From Luteimonas sp. FCS-9 (GTDB lineage: Bacteria > Pseudomonadota > Gammaproteobacteria > Xanthomonadales > Xanthomonadaceae), in contig NZ_LASZ01000017.1 of assembly GCF_001014645.1 (NCBI RefSeq), positions 24,978 through 88,977 on the forward strand: a stretch of 64,000 nucleotides of DNA, written 5' to 3'. Of the stretch, positions 29,104-37,982 are shown piece by piece; the stretch's first letter is position 1; each line of letters begins with the position of its first letter. A program made the position numbers and the translations under genes. The notes beneath the pieces are model-generated. The model saw only the letters and a list, made by a program, of their open reading frames with translations. It had not been told where the DNA came from and ran no database searches.

Positions 29104-29223
29104 CGACGCGTGGACCGGGGAAGTGGTGCGGACGGCGATTATTGCGGAATGCGTGCGGCATTACCCGTACGCCCGGGTACGCTGAACGGGCATCGGCGCG
29201 GGGTGCCGGGTAGAATCGAAGAC

Positions 29224-29934
29224 GTGTCCGAACCCCACGTTTCCACTGCCCGGGAACTCTCTGCGCAGGTGCCGCCGCTGGCGGCGCTGCCGGCCGCGGT
29301 GGTGTTCGACATGGACGGTTTGATGCTGGAAAGCGAGCGCGAAATCCTCGATTGCATGCGCCGCGCGGCGGCCGAGCAGGCGCAGGACATCGAGCCCGAT
29401 TACTGGCTGGGAATGATCGGCCACAGCGGCCCGACGTGCCGCGCAATGCTGGGCGAGCGCATTGGCGCGGCCGCCGCGGATGCGCTGTTTGGTCGCAGTC
29501 ATGCGCTGTACGTCGAGCGGGCCGAAGCGGGCATCGCGCACCGGCCGGGCATCGTCGCGCTGCTCGACCTGCTGGCCGCACACGGCATCCCGCGCGCGGT
29601 GGCGACGTCCACGCGCGCGCCGCTGGCGCAGCGCAAGCTGGCCGCAGCCGGGCTGCTCGAACGGTTCGACGCGGTGTGCACCAGCAGCGACGTCGCCCAT
29701 CCCAAGCCCGCGCCCGACGTCTACCTGCTCGCGGCGGCGCGGCTGGGCGTGGCGCCGGCGCGCTGCCTGGCGCTGGAGGACTCGCCGACCGGCGTGCGCG
29801 CCGCGCTCGCGGCCGGCATGACGACGATCCAGGTGCCGGACCTGCTCGCACCGGACGAGGCGGTGCGTGCGCTCGGCCATCGCATCGTCGATTCGCTCGA
29901 CCGGGTGCGCGCGCTGATCGAGGGCGCGCGCTAG
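29224..29934 (+). CDS. HAD family phosphatase (beta-phosphoglucomutase-like)
   Basis: 236 residues from a GTG start, with GAAG upstream and a TAGAAT box at about 29211. HAD motif I is [11 protein letters not shown], motif [14 protein letters not shown], motif III Lys in [10 protein letters not shown] and motif [13 protein letters not shown]. The helical cap sits between motifs I and II, so this is subfamily IA. The MDGLM variant is typical of the YcjU/YniC-like sugar-phosphate group. Substrate unknown. Confidence 0.85.
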   Translation: MSEPHVSTARELSAQVPPLAALPAAVVFDMDGLMLESEREILDCMRRAAAEQAQDIEPDYWLGMIGHSGPTCRAMLGERIGAAAADALFGRSHALYVERAEAGIAHRPGIVALLDLLAAHGIPRAVATSTRAPLAQRKLAAAGLLERFDAVCTSSDVAHPKPAPDVYLLAAARLGVAPARCLALEDSPTGVRAALAAGMTTIQVPDLLAPDEAVRALGHRIVDSLDRVRALIEGAR

Positions 29935-29965
29935 CCGCCGCGGCCTGCGGCGGCGCGTGGCGGCC

Positions 29966-30127
29966 TCACGGCGCCTCGTGCCAGGTCACGTCCATCTGCC
30001 GCGCCGTGCGCACCGCCAGATCGCGACCGGCGAGCCGCGCGACCAGGTGCAGGCTCATGGGCGATGCCGGCCGACGTGACGACGGCGCCGTCGTCGACCC
30101 AGCGCACGCCCTCGCGCGCGTCGGCGC
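29966..30127 (-). pseudogene. 3' remnant of a DJ-1/PfpI family gene
   Basis: On the minus strand one frame reads VRWVDDGAVVTSAGIA and another continues SLHLVARLAGRDLAVRTARQMD to a TGA at 29966. Together these are the C-terminal end of the DJ-1/PfpI (GATase-like) domain common in transcription-linked family members. The join lacks about 11 bases around 30055-30060, and the N-terminal two thirds are missing. The fragment begins within about 8 bases of the arsR-family stop. Confidence 0.75.
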
Positions 30128-30134
30128 TAGGCCG

Positions 30135-30476
30135 TCAGCGATGGGCATCGTCGTCGTCCTGCGGTTCGTCGGCGTGCGCGAGCATGTCCAGCAGCATGTC
30201 GCGGATGTGCGCATCGGCGGTCGCGTAGAACACCTGGCGCTGGCGACGCTCGCCGCGCACCAGCCGGGCGCCGCGCAGCAGACGCAGGTGGTGGCTGACC
30301 AGCGGTTGCGAGGCGCCGGTGCGACGGGCGATCTCGCCGACCGGCACCGGACCGTCGAGGCAGGTCAGCAGCACGCGCAGGCGGGTCGGATCGCCGAGCA
30401 GCCGGAACGTGCCGGCGAGGATCTCGATATGGCCGGGATCGTGCCCGGTGGCCAACAAGGTGCCGGCCGCGCTCAC
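30135..30476 (-). CDS. ArsR/SmtB family metal-responsive regulator
   Basis: 113 residues from a GTG start that overlaps the CDF stop (GTGA). A winged helix-turn-helix covers residues 20-95, with recognition helix GASQPLVSHHLRLLRGARLV and wing RRQRQVFYAT. The His- and Asp-rich tail (DADAHIRDMLLDML, DDDDAHR) could bind metal at the alpha5 position as in SmtB/CzrA. It is co-transcribed behind the exporter, so the pair probably autoregulates through the palindrome at 31536. Confidence 0.85.
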   Translation of the reverse strand: MSAAGTLLATGHDPGHIEILAGTFRLLGDPTRLRVLLTCLDGPVPVGEIARRTGASQPLVSHHLRLLRGARLVRGERRQRQVFYATADAHIRDMLLDMLAHADEPQDDDDAHR

Positions 30477-31510
30477 CCTCGGCCTCCGTGCACCGGTGAG
30501 GCCGGGTCGTGTTCCGCGGAATGCGCGTGTGCGTGCGCGTTCGCATCGCGATGCGGCGCGCGGCCCTCGCGTTCCAGCGCGCAGGCATCGTGCGGCGCGT
30601 GCACGACCTCGACGGTCGTGTGGCCGATCGAGAACCGTTCGGCCAGGGCCCGCTTGACCGCCGGCACCACGCGGGCCGCCGGCGCGCCGTCGTCGAGTGC
30701 GAGTTCGAGCGTCGCCAGCACCTTGCCCGAGGTGATCGACCACACGTGCACGTGGTCGACGCCGGCCACGCCCGGCACGCGTTCGCGCAGGTGCGCGCGC
30801 AGCGCCGCGATGTCGATGTCCGGCGGCGTGGCCTCCATCAGGATGTCGAGTGCGCCGCGCAGCAGCGACCAGGCGCTGCGCAGGATCAGCAGGCAGACCA
30901 GCACCGAGAGGATCGGGTCGATCGGCATCCAGCCGGTTAAGTGGATCACCAGCGCGGCGACGATCGCCGCGACCGAGCCGAGCAGGTCGCCGAGCACGTG
31001 CAGCGTCGCGCCCTTGATGTTGACATGCGACTGGTCGCCGCGGTGCAGGATCCAGAACACCAGGCAGTTGACCAGCAGGCCGACGACCGCGACCGCGAGC
31101 ATGGGCCCTGCGAGCACCTCGCCGGGCTGACGCAGGCGCTGCACCGCCTCCCAGGCGATCCACAGCACCAGCGCGAACAGCGTGATCGCGTTGATCAGCC
31201 CGGCCAGCACCTCTATGCGCATGTAGCCGAACGTGCGCCGTGCGTCGGACGCCCGCCGGCCGATGCGGAAGCCCAGCCAGGCCAGCAGCAGCGCGGCGGC
31301 GTCGGTGAGCATGTGGCCGGCGTCGGCGATCAGCGCCAGCGAGCCCGACAGCACGCCGCCGACCAGCTCGACGGCCATGAAGCTGGCGGTCAGCGCGAAA
31401 CCGGTGAGCACGGCGCGCTCGTTCGCGGCCGAGACCGACGGCGCGTGCGCATGGTCGTGTCCGTGTCCGTGCGCGTGGTCGTCGTGGCCGTGGGAATGGG
31501 CGTGCGGCAT
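30473..31510 (-). CDS. Cation diffusion facilitator (zinc-type exporter, CzcD/ZitB-like)
   Basis: 345 residues. A His-rich N-terminus (HAHSHGHDDHAHG) precedes six transmembrane helices (about 43-215). The metal site HxxxD appears as ADAGHMLTD in TM2 and HVLGDLLGS in TM5, the HD-HD set typical of Zn/Cd exporters. A cytoplasmic ferredoxin-like domain follows and a second His-rich tail (HAHAHSAEHD). The start at 31510 (MPHAHSHG) is preferred over the codon at 31549, which would run through the operator. Confidence 0.93.
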   Translation of the reverse strand: MPHAHSHGHDDHAHGHGHDHAHAPSVSAANERAVLTGFALTASFMAVELVGGVLSGSLALIADAGHMLTDAAALLLAWLGFRIGRRASDARRTFGYMRIEVLAGLINAITLFALVLWIAWEAVQRLRQPGEVLAGPMLAVAVVGLLVNCLVFWILHRGDQSHVNIKGATLHVLGDLLGSVAAIVAALVIHLTGWMPIDPILSVLVCLLILRSAWSLLRGALDILMEATPPDIDIAALRAHLRERVPGVAGVDHVHVWSITSGKVLATLELALDDGAPAARVVPAVKRALAERFSIGHTTVEVVHAPHDACALEREGRAPHRDANAHAHAHSAEHDPASPVHGGRG

Positions 31511-31535
31511 CGGGATGGCGGGCGTCGGGAAGTGT

Positions 31536-31553
31536 ATACATATAAGCATGTAT
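31536..31553. promoter_or_regulatory. Candidate ArsR-family operator upstream of the CDF-arsR operon
   Basis: A perfect inverted repeat ATACAT-N6-ATGTAT in a strikingly AT-rich patch (31534-31561) within GC-rich DNA. Size and base composition fit SmtB/CzrA-type operators, and it lies 26 bases before the CDF start on the minus strand, overlapping its likely -10 region. Confidence 0.6.
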
Positions 31554-31611
31554 TTATTTAAAGGGGAAGTGCCTGCGCGCGTGCGTTGCCCCGAGCGGCG
31601 AGAATGGCCGC

Positions 31612-32784
31612 ATGACAGATCCCCAGCTCCCGCCCGACGCGCCGCTTCCCGAGTCGCCGGTCGTCGGCATCGTCGGCAGCGCCGGCGCCTACGGCCGCTG
31701 GCTGCGCGGCTTCTTCGAATCCCGGATGGGTCTGGAGGTGCTCGGCCACGATCCGGCCGACCCGGCCAGCGACGCAGCCGAGACGCTGCTCGCGCGCGCG
31801 GACGTGCTGGTGTTCTCGGCGCCGATCCGCGCGACCGCGGCGGTGGTCGAGGACTGGACCGCGCGTTCGGCGGGGCGCGAGCGCGGCCGGCTGTGGCTGG
31901 ACGTCACCTCGCTCAAGCAGGCCCCGGTGGCGGCGATGCTGCGCTCGCAGGCCGAGGTCGTCGGCCTGCACCCGATGACCGCGCCGCCCAAGTCGCCCAC
32001 GCTCCGGGGCCGGGTGCTCGTGGTCTGCGAGGCGCGGCTGGCGCGCTGGCGGCCGTGGCTGGCGCGCCTGCTCGCCGCGCTCGAGGGCCAGGTCGTGCAC
32101 GTCGAGGCCGAGCGCCACGACCGGATCATGGCGTTGGTACAGGCGCTGGTGCACGCCGGGCATCTGGCCCAGGCCGGCGTGCTGCGGGACCACGCCGACG
32201 CGCTCGGGCCGCTGTCGTCGCTGATGCCGTTCCGCTCGGCCTCGTTCGAGCTCGATACCGCGATGATCGCGCGGATCCTGTCGATGAACCCGGCGATCTA
32301 CGAGGACATCCAGTTCGACAACCCGCACGTGGCCGGCGTGCTCGCCGGGCTCGCGGCGCATACCGCGCGGCTGCACGCGCTGGTCGCGCGCGGCGACGAG
32401 GCCGCACGGGCCGAGTTCCGCGGATTGCTGCAGGCCGGCCGCGAAGACATCGGGCACGACGTGCTGGCACAGGGCAACTACACCTTCGAGCGCGTGGGCT
32501 ACCTGCTGGCCGACCTCGCCGGCGAGCGCTACGTCAGCGTCCACCTGCCGCTGGACCGGCCCGGTTCGCTGCGCGCATTGCTGCACGTGTTCGAACGCCA
32601 CGGCGTCAACCTCGCCTCGATCCATTCCTCGCGCACGCCCGGCGGCGAACTGCACTTCCGCATCGGCCTGATGCCCGGTTGCGATGTCGAGGCGCTCGCG
32701 TCCGCGGCCGGCGAGATTGATGCGAGCGGCATCGGCCGGGTGATCGGGCGCGGGCAGGGGATGACGATCGACGACCGCGACTAG
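31612..32784 (+). CDS. tyrA: Prephenate dehydrogenase with C-terminal ACT domain
   Basis: 390 residues. An N-terminal Rossmann NAD site (VVGIVGSAGAYGRWL), the HPMTAPP motif and the helical dimerisation region (about 165-290, with QALVHAGHLAQAGVL) mark prephenate dehydrogenase, which makes 4-hydroxyphenylpyruvate for tyrosine. Residues about 303-380 form an ACT-like domain (SVHLPLDRPGSLRALLHVF), suggesting amino acid feedback control. No chorismate mutase domain is present. It is transcribed away from the CDF-arsR operon. Confidence 0.9.
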   Translation: MTDPQLPPDAPLPESPVVGIVGSAGAYGRWLRGFFESRMGLEVLGHDPADPASDAAETLLARADVLVFSAPIRATAAVVEDWTARSAGRERGRLWLDVTSLKQAPVAAMLRSQAEVVGLHPMTAPPKSPTLRGRVLVVCEARLARWRPWLARLLAALEGQVVHVEAERHDRIMALVQALVHAGHLAQAGVLRDHADALGPLSSLMPFRSASFELDTAMIARILSMNPAIYEDIQFDNPHVAGVLAGLAAHTARLHALVARGDEAARAEFRGLLQAGREDIGHDVLAQGNYTFERVGYLLADLAGERYVSVHLPLDRPGSLRALLHVFERHGVNLASIHSSRTPGGELHFRIGLMPGCDVEALASAAGEIDASGIGRVIGRGQGMTIDDRD

Positions 32785-32796
32785 GCCACGCCGGGT

Positions 32797-32891
32797 GTAG
32801 GCGCGGCGCTTGTGCTTGCATCCCCTTTTCGTGGACGCGCGAAGGGGATGTCCCGCCGACGCCCGATCGCCGCGCGCAAGCGCGCGTCTAC
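32797..32891. repeat. Degenerate GTAG-type REP pair
   Basis: A left arm GTAGGCGCGGCGCTTG and right arm CAAGCGCGCGTCTAC flank a 60-base spacer containing its own hairpin (CATCCCCTT and AAGGGGATG). The right-end CTA is the TAG stop codon of the DUF1415 gene read on the minus strand. Confidence 0.65.
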
Positions 32892-33448
32892 GTGTCGGAT
32901 GGCGGCTGCAGGAGGCGCGCCCAGCCCTCGGGGCCCAACTGCTCGAGGGTCGCGATGTTGCGCTCGACGATCGCGTCGGGATCGGGATAGATCGCCACCG
33001 CACGGCTCACGCTGTCCTCGCGCAGCAGATGCAGCGTGGGATGGGGCGAACGGTTGGTGCAGTTGGCGACGTCGTCGTCGGCGGTGCCGGCGAAGCGGTA
33101 GTCGGGATGGAAGCTGGCGACCTGCAGCACGCCGTCGAGGTCGAGCGATTCGACCAGCGCGTCGGCGGCGTCGAGAAAGTCGTTGTAATCGAGGAAGTCG
33201 TGCAGCACGTGCGGGTGCACCAGCAGCGTGGTGTCGGTGGCCTGCGCCGGCGTGTCGCGCAGGTGGACCAGTTCCTCGCCCAGACGTTCGAGCAGGGCCT
33301 CGGGCGTGGTCGCCTCGCACAGCACCAGCCGCACCTGGTCCTTGACGTAGACGGCCTTGGCGAACGGGCACAGATTCAGGCCGATCACCGCGCGCTCGAT
33401 CCAGCGGCGGGTGGCGGTCAGCGGATCGTCGGTGGGCAGGGCGGTCAC
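32888..33448 (-). CDS. DUF1415 family protein
   Basis: A 186-residue soluble protein matching DUF1415 along its length: TRRWIERAVIGLNLCPFAK at the start, a central FLDYNDFLDAADAL and NRSPHPTLHLLREDSV near the C-terminus. Conserved Cys and His residues (LNLCPFAK, SPHPTLHLL) may form an active site but no activity is known. Its stop codon lies in the REP element. Confidence 0.88.
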   Translation of the reverse strand: MTALPTDDPLTATRRWIERAVIGLNLCPFAKAVYVKDQVRLVLCEATTPEALLERLGEELVHLRDTPAQATDTTLLVHPHVLHDFLDYNDFLDAADALVESLDLDGVLQVASFHPDYRFAGTADDDVANCTNRSPHPTLHLLREDSVSRAVAIYPDPDAIVERNIATLEQLGPEGWARLLQPPSDT

Positions 33449-33495
33449 GGGAGGGGCGGCGCGGACGGGCGCGCAGTCTAGACCAGGCGGGCGTG

Positions 33496-33516
33496 TTCCG
33501 ATCGATATGTTATAAA
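33496..33516 (+). promoter_or_regulatory. Candidate extended -10 promoter of the DUF1624 gene
   Basis: TG-N-TATAAA (33508-33516) in an AT-rich patch, 28 bases before the ATG at 33545. No good -35 hexamer is visible at the usual distance, consistent with an extended -10 promoter. Confidence 0.45.
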
Positions 33517-33544
33517 ATCACCTGTTCGGTGCCTGCGATCGCCC

Positions 33545-34699
33545 ATGTACGTCCCCGCCATGCCGCCGCGCCCGCGCCTGGTCCAGATCGATCTGCTGCG
33601 CGGCCTGGTGATGCTGCTGATGCTGCTCGACCACGTGCGCGAGACGTTCTTCCTGCACATGCAGCTCGCCGATCCGGTCGACGTCGACCGCGTGTCGCCG
33701 CTGCTGTTCGGCTTCCGTCTGCTCGCGCACCTGTGCGCGCCGGTGTTCGTGTTCCTGACCGGGCTGTCGGCCTGGCTCTACGGCCAGCGCCAGCCGGACC
33801 CGCGCGCGGCGACCGCGGCGTTCCTGTTCAAGCGTGGGCTGTTTCTGGTCGTGCTGGAAGCGACGCTGGTCAATTTCGCCTGGACGTTCGAGTTCCCGCC
33901 GCAGACGATCTACCTGCAGGTGATCTGGGCGATCGGGCTGTCGATGCTGGCGCTCTCGGCGCTGCTGTGGCTGCCGCGCCCGGCGCTCGTCGCGCTCGGC
34001 CTGGCGCTCGTCGCCGGGCACAACCTGCTCGACGGCGTGCGCGCCGACGGCGCCTGGTCCGGCGTGTGGGCGGTGCTGCACCAGCGCGCCTGGCTCGAGC
34101 CGTTCGACGGCCTGCGGCTGCGCACCTCGTACCCGGTGCTGCCGTGGATCGGCGTGATCGCACTCGGGTACGCGGCCGGTCCGTGGTTCGCCCCGGACGC
34201 CGATGCCGGGCGTCGCCGGCGCCTGCTGATGGGCTGGGGCGTGGGCGCGCTGGCGTCGTTCGCCGTGCTGCGGCTGGTCAACGGCTACGGCGACGCGCCC
34301 TGGCGCGTCGGCGAGGACGCGCTGCGCACCGCGATGGGCCTGGTCAACGTGACCAAGTACCCGCCGTCGCTGCTGTTCCTGTGCCTGACGCTGGGCGTGG
34401 GCCTGTTGCTGCTGCGCCTGCTCGAGCGTCCGGCGCTGGCCCGGCGGCTGGCGCCGCTGGCGACCTACGGCGCGGCGCCGATGTTCTTCTACCTGCTGCA
34501 CCTGTACGTGCTGAAGCTGCTGTACCTGGGCGCGCTCGCCGCGTGGGGGCCCAACCAGGGGGCGTTCTTCGGATTCGGCGATCCGGCCTGGCTGCTGCCG
34601 GTCGCCGCGGCGCTGGCGATCGCGCTGCACCCGGCGGTGCGCTGGTTCGCCGCGCTCAAGGCCCGGCGTCGCGACTGGGCCTGGCTGCGCTACTTCTAG
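33545..34699 (+). CDS. DUF1624/HGSNAT-like membrane acyltransferase family protein
   Basis: 384 residues with about ten hydrophobic segments. It opens with RLVQIDLLRGLVMLLMLLDH, the conserved first helix of the DUF1624/heparan-alpha-glucosaminide acetyltransferase group, with the His of LLDH likely functional. The last helices end in YLLHLYVLKLLYL. Such proteins transfer acetyl groups across a membrane in eukaryotes; in bacteria the substrate is unknown. The start at 33545 or 33560 cannot be separated. Confidence 0.8.
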   Translation: MYVPAMPPRPRLVQIDLLRGLVMLLMLLDHVRETFFLHMQLADPVDVDRVSPLLFGFRLLAHLCAPVFVFLTGLSAWLYGQRQPDPRAATAAFLFKRGLFLVVLEATLVNFAWTFEFPPQTIYLQVIWAIGLSMLALSALLWLPRPALVALGLALVAGHNLLDGVRADGAWSGVWAVLHQRAWLEPFDGLRLRTSYPVLPWIGVIALGYAAGPWFAPDADAGRRRRLLMGWGVGALASFAVLRLVNGYGDAPWRVGEDALRTAMGLVNVTKYPPSLLFLCLTLGVGLLLLRLLERPALARRLAPLATYGAAPMFFYLLHLYVLKLLYLGALAAWGPNQGAFFGFGDPAWLLPVAAALAIALHPAVRWFAALKARRRDWAWLRYF

Positions 34700-34714
34700 C
34701 GCCGGGCGCGGCGC

Positions 34715-35197
34715 TCAGTCGCGGAAGTTGTCGAACTGCAGCGGCAGCTCGAACTCGGTGCCGCGCAGCAGCGCGATCGCCGCCTGCAGGTCGTCGCGCT
34801 TCTTGCCGGTCACGCGCAGCTTGTCGCCGTTGATCTGGCTGTCGACCTTGAGCTTGGCGGTCTTGAGCGCGGCCTGGATCTTCTTGGCCAGATCGCGCTC
34901 GATGCCCTGCTTGACGGTGACCTTCTGCCGGGCGCCGGCGAGGTTGGTGTCGATGTCGCCGAACTCCAGGCAGCGCACGTCGATCTTCCGCGCCGCCAGG
35001 CGCTGGCGCAGGATCTCGGTCATCTGCTGGAGCTGGAACTCGCTCGGGGCCGACTGGGTGATCACCGCGTCCTCGCGCTCGAACGACGCGTCCACGCCCT
35101 TGAAGTCGAAGCGCGTGGTCAGCTCGCGGTTGGCCTGGTCGACGGCGTTGGTCAGTTCGTGGGTGTCGACTTCGGAGACGACGTCGAAGGAGGGCAT
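34715..35197 (-). CDS. yajQ: YajQ family cyclic-di-GMP-binding protein
   Basis: A 160-residue soluble protein: MPSFDVVSEVDTHELTNAVDQ at the start, ELTTRFDFKGVDAS, and the C-terminal FELPLQFDNFRD are all family hallmarks. In Xanthomonas a YajQ homologue binds cyclic di-GMP and affects virulence-related transcription. That is knowledge from a relative, not shown here. The gene is convergent with the DUF1624 gene, separated by 15 bases. The start at 35197 is unambiguous. Confidence 0.93.
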   Translation of the reverse strand: MPSFDVVSEVDTHELTNAVDQANRELTTRFDFKGVDASFEREDAVITQSAPSEFQLQQMTEILRQRLAARKIDVRCLEFGDIDTNLAGARQKVTVKQGIERDLAKKIQAALKTAKLKVDSQINGDKLRVTGKKRDDLQAAIALLRGTEFELPLQFDNFRD

Positions 35198-35334
35198 GGC
35201 ACACCTGGCAGCATGGGAAACGGCCCGCAGGGTAACGCAGCCGGCGTGGAACGTTGCATCGCGCCGTCCGCGCGCGCAGCCGTCGGGGCGGGCCTCACAA
35301 TGGCCGGCTCCCCCCCGATGTGCCCGGAGCCCCC

Positions 35335-36384
35335 ATGCTCGACACCCCCGCCTACGCCGCTGCGGACGCCGCCGCGCCGCTCGCGCCGACCACGATCCAG
35401 CGTCGCCCGCCCGGCCCGTCCGAGGTACTGATCGACATCCTCTACTGCGGCGTCTGCCATTCCGACCTGCACCAGGTCCGCGACGAGTGGGGCGGATCGA
35501 TCTTCCCGATGGTGCCCGGCCACGAGATCGTCGGTCGCGTCGCGCAGGTCGGCAGCGGGGTGACCGCGTTCGCGGTCGGCGACGCGGTCGGTGTCGGCTG
35601 CTTCGTCGACTCGTGCCGCAGCTGCCCGCAGTGCCGCGCCGGCGAGGAGCAGTTCTGCGAGGACGGCATGACCGGCACCTACAACGCGATGGCACGCGAC
35701 GGCAGCGGGCCGACCTACGGCGGCTATTCGACCCGGATCACGGTCGACGCGGCCTATGTGCTGCGCATCCCCGACGCGCTGCCGCTCGATGCCGCCGCCC
35801 CGCTGCTGTGCGCCGGCATCACCACCTACTCGCCGCTGCGCCACTTCGGCGTCGAGGCCGGCCACGAGGTCGCGGTCGTCGGCCTGGGCGGGCTGGGCCA
35901 CATGGCGGTGAAGTTCGCGGTGGCGATGGGTGCGCGGGTGACCGTGCTCAGCAGTTCGGAGTCCAAGCGCGCCGACGCAATGGCGCTGGGCGCGCACGCG
36001 TTCGCCGCCACGCGCGACAAGGCCACGTTCAAGGCGTTGGCTAGGTCGTTCGACTTCATCGTCGACAGCGTCTCGGCCGAGCACGACTACAACGCCTACC
36101 TGTCGCTGCTGCGCGTGGACGGCACGATGATCCTGCTCGGCATCCCCGAGGTGCCCGCACCGGTCGCCGCGGGTGCGCTGATCATGCAGCGCCGGCGGCT
36201 GACCGGCTCGCTGATCGGCGGCATCCGGCAGACCCAGGAGATGCTCGACTTCTGCGCCGAGCACGGCATCGTCTCCGACATCGAGCGGATCGGCATCGCC
36301 GACATCGAGACCGCCTACGCGCGCATGCTCAAGGGCGACGTGCGCTACCGCTTCGTCATCGACATCGATTCGCTGCGGCAGTGA
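35335..36384 (+). CDS. Zinc-dependent NAD(P)-dependent alcohol dehydrogenase (YahK-like)
   Basis: 349 residues, medium-chain dehydrogenase. Catalytic zinc ligands are in GVCHSD, GHE and CAGITTYS; structural zinc cysteines are in CRSCPQCRAGEEQFC. The cofactor loop is VVGLGGLGHMAVK, followed by SSSESKR, where Ser-Lys-Arg suggests NADPH. It resembles E. coli YahK and cinnamyl-alcohol dehydrogenases, which reduce aldehydes. The start at 35335 follows a short intergenic after the divergent yajQ. Confidence 0.93.
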   Translation: MLDTPAYAAADAAAPLAPTTIQRRPPGPSEVLIDILYCGVCHSDLHQVRDEWGGSIFPMVPGHEIVGRVAQVGSGVTAFAVGDAVGVGCFVDSCRSCPQCRAGEEQFCEDGMTGTYNAMARDGSGPTYGGYSTRITVDAAYVLRIPDALPLDAAAPLLCAGITTYSPLRHFGVEAGHEVAVVGLGGLGHMAVKFAVAMGARVTVLSSSESKRADAMALGAHAFAATRDKATFKALARSFDFIVDSVSAEHDYNAYLSLLRVDGTMILLGIPEVPAPVAAGALIMQRRRLTGSLIGGIRQTQEMLDFCAEHGIVSDIERIGIADIETAYARMLKGDVRYRFVIDIDSLRQ

Positions 36385-36457
36385 ACCTGCGTGCGCGCCG
36401 GATGCCCGGCGCGCGCTTCCGTGCGAGGATGCGCGGCCCGTCCCACGGCCGCCCGCC

Positions 36458-37372
36458 ATGTCCCGCTCCGCTCCGCCCACCGACGCCCGCGCCGCCGTGC
36501 TGTGGATGCTGCTGGCGGTGCTCGCGTTCGCGGGCATGGACGCGGGCATGAAGTGGATCGCCGAGGACTACTCGGCCTTCCAGGTCGCCACCTTCCGCAG
36601 CCTGACCACGCTGCCGCTGATCGCGGCGTGGATCGTGCTGCGCGGCCGCGCCGGCACGCTGTGGCGGGTGCACTGGCCGCTGCACCTGCTGCGCGGGGTA
36701 CTCGGCGTGGGCATGATCGCGGGCTTCGTCTACGGGCTGGCGCGCATGCCGCTGTCGACCGCGTACGCGATCGTGTTCGTCTCGCCGCTGCTGGTGACCG
36801 CGCTGGCGGTGCCGTTGCTGGGCGAGCGCGTCGGCCCGCGGCGCTGGACCGCGATCGGGCTGGGCATCGTCGGCGTGCTGGTGGTGCTGCGCCCGACAGG
36901 CGAGGGCGTCGCCACGCTGGCCGGGCTGGCGGTGGTGCTCGGCGCACTGTGCTACGCAGTGGCCTCGATCACCGTGCGGATGCTGGCGCAGCGCGACAGC
37001 CCCGAATCGCTGGTGTTCTGGTTCCTGGTGCTGATGGCGATCTTCGCCGGCGCGCTGGCCTGGCGCGACTGGCGGCCGCTGCAGCCCGAACACCTGGGCG
37101 TGCTGGCGCTGATCGGCAGCGCGGGCGCGCTCGGCCAGGTGGCGATGACCCACGCCTTCCGCCTCGGCGAGGCCAGCCAGGTCGCGCCGCTGGAATACAC
37201 CGCGCTGGTCTGGGTGATCGTGCTCGACCTGACGGTCTGGGGCGTGCTGCCCGACGCGCCGACGTGGCTGGGGGCGGCGATCATCGTCGCCAGCGGGCTG
37301 TACATGTTCCGGCGCGAACGCGTGGTCGCCGATCCGCCGGTGCGCCAGCCCGACACGACGCCACCGCCCTAG
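36458..37372 (+). CDS. DMT superfamily (EamA) transporter
   Basis: 304 residues with ten predicted transmembrane helices in two EamA repeats (about 15-140 and 155-290). The second repeat ends SGLYMFRRE. The ATG at 36458 starts MSRSAPPT. It is a probable exporter of small metabolites; substrate unknown. It is followed after 73 bases by another small membrane protein gene. Confidence 0.88.
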   Translation: MSRSAPPTDARAAVLWMLLAVLAFAGMDAGMKWIAEDYSAFQVATFRSLTTLPLIAAWIVLRGRAGTLWRVHWPLHLLRGVLGVGMIAGFVYGLARMPLSTAYAIVFVSPLLVTALAVPLLGERVGPRRWTAIGLGIVGVLVVLRPTGEGVATLAGLAVVLGALCYAVASITVRMLAQRDSPESLVFWFLVLMAIFAGALAWRDWRPLQPEHLGVLALIGSAGALGQVAMTHAFRLGEASQVAPLEYTALVWVIVLDLTVWGVLPDAPTWLGAAIIVASGLYMFRRERVVADPPVRQPDTTPPP

Positions 37373-37445
37373 GCGCACAGCCGGGCCACGTGCCGGGCCG
37401 GCCCGCGAACGGCGCGCGCACGCGCGATGCCGCACACTTGCGGCC

Positions 37446-37982
37446 ATGCCCATCGTGCTGTTGATCGTCTTCGCCCTGGCGCTGTTCGCAGCGATGCTGC
37501 TGCTGTGGCCGCTGGCGCTGTGGAACCGCTACCGCGTCGGCACCTCGCGCCGCCGCCCGCCGCGCTGGCTGACCCGGCTCAACGCCTGGCTGCTGCCGGC
37601 CTCGGCGGTGGTGTTCCTCGGCGCGATGGGGATCACCAACCTCTTCGTGGCGCATGCGTTCGCGTACGCGGCGCTCGGGCTGCTCGCCGGCCTGGCGACC
37701 GGCGGCCTGGGCTGGGCGCTGACCCGGGTCGAGCATCGTCCCGGGGCGATCTGGTACACGCCCAACCGCTGGCTGGTGCTGGCGCTGACGCTGGTCGTCG
37801 TGGCGCGGGTGTTCGCCGGCATCTGGCAGGCGTGGGAGCGCTGGCGGGGCGACTTGGAGACGCTGGCGGCGTGGGGGCCGCTCGGCGAGCCGGCCGGGCT
37901 ATTCGCGGTCGCCGGGCTGGTGCTCGGCTACCACGCGGCCTACGCGGTATTGCTGCAGCGGCGCCTGGGCCGCTGGCTCTGA
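37446..37982 (+). CDS. Membrane protein, DUF1453/CcdC-like
   Basis: 178 residues, five hydrophobic segments (about 3-25, 48-66, 70-90, 107-125, 147-165). A YTPNRWLVLALTLVVVAR stretch resembles the CcdC/DUF1453 membrane family, but the match is short and the call tentative. No signal peptide beyond the first helix and no enzyme motifs. Probably follows the EamA gene in transcription. Confidence 0.6.
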   Translation: MPIVLLIVFALALFAAMLLLWPLALWNRYRVGTSRRRPPRWLTRLNAWLLPASAVVFLGAMGITNLFVAHAFAYAALGLLAGLATGGLGWALTRVEHRPGAIWYTPNRWLVLALTLVVVARVFAGIWQAWERWRGDLETLAAWGPLGEPAGLFAVAGLVLGYHAAYAVLLQRRLGRWL

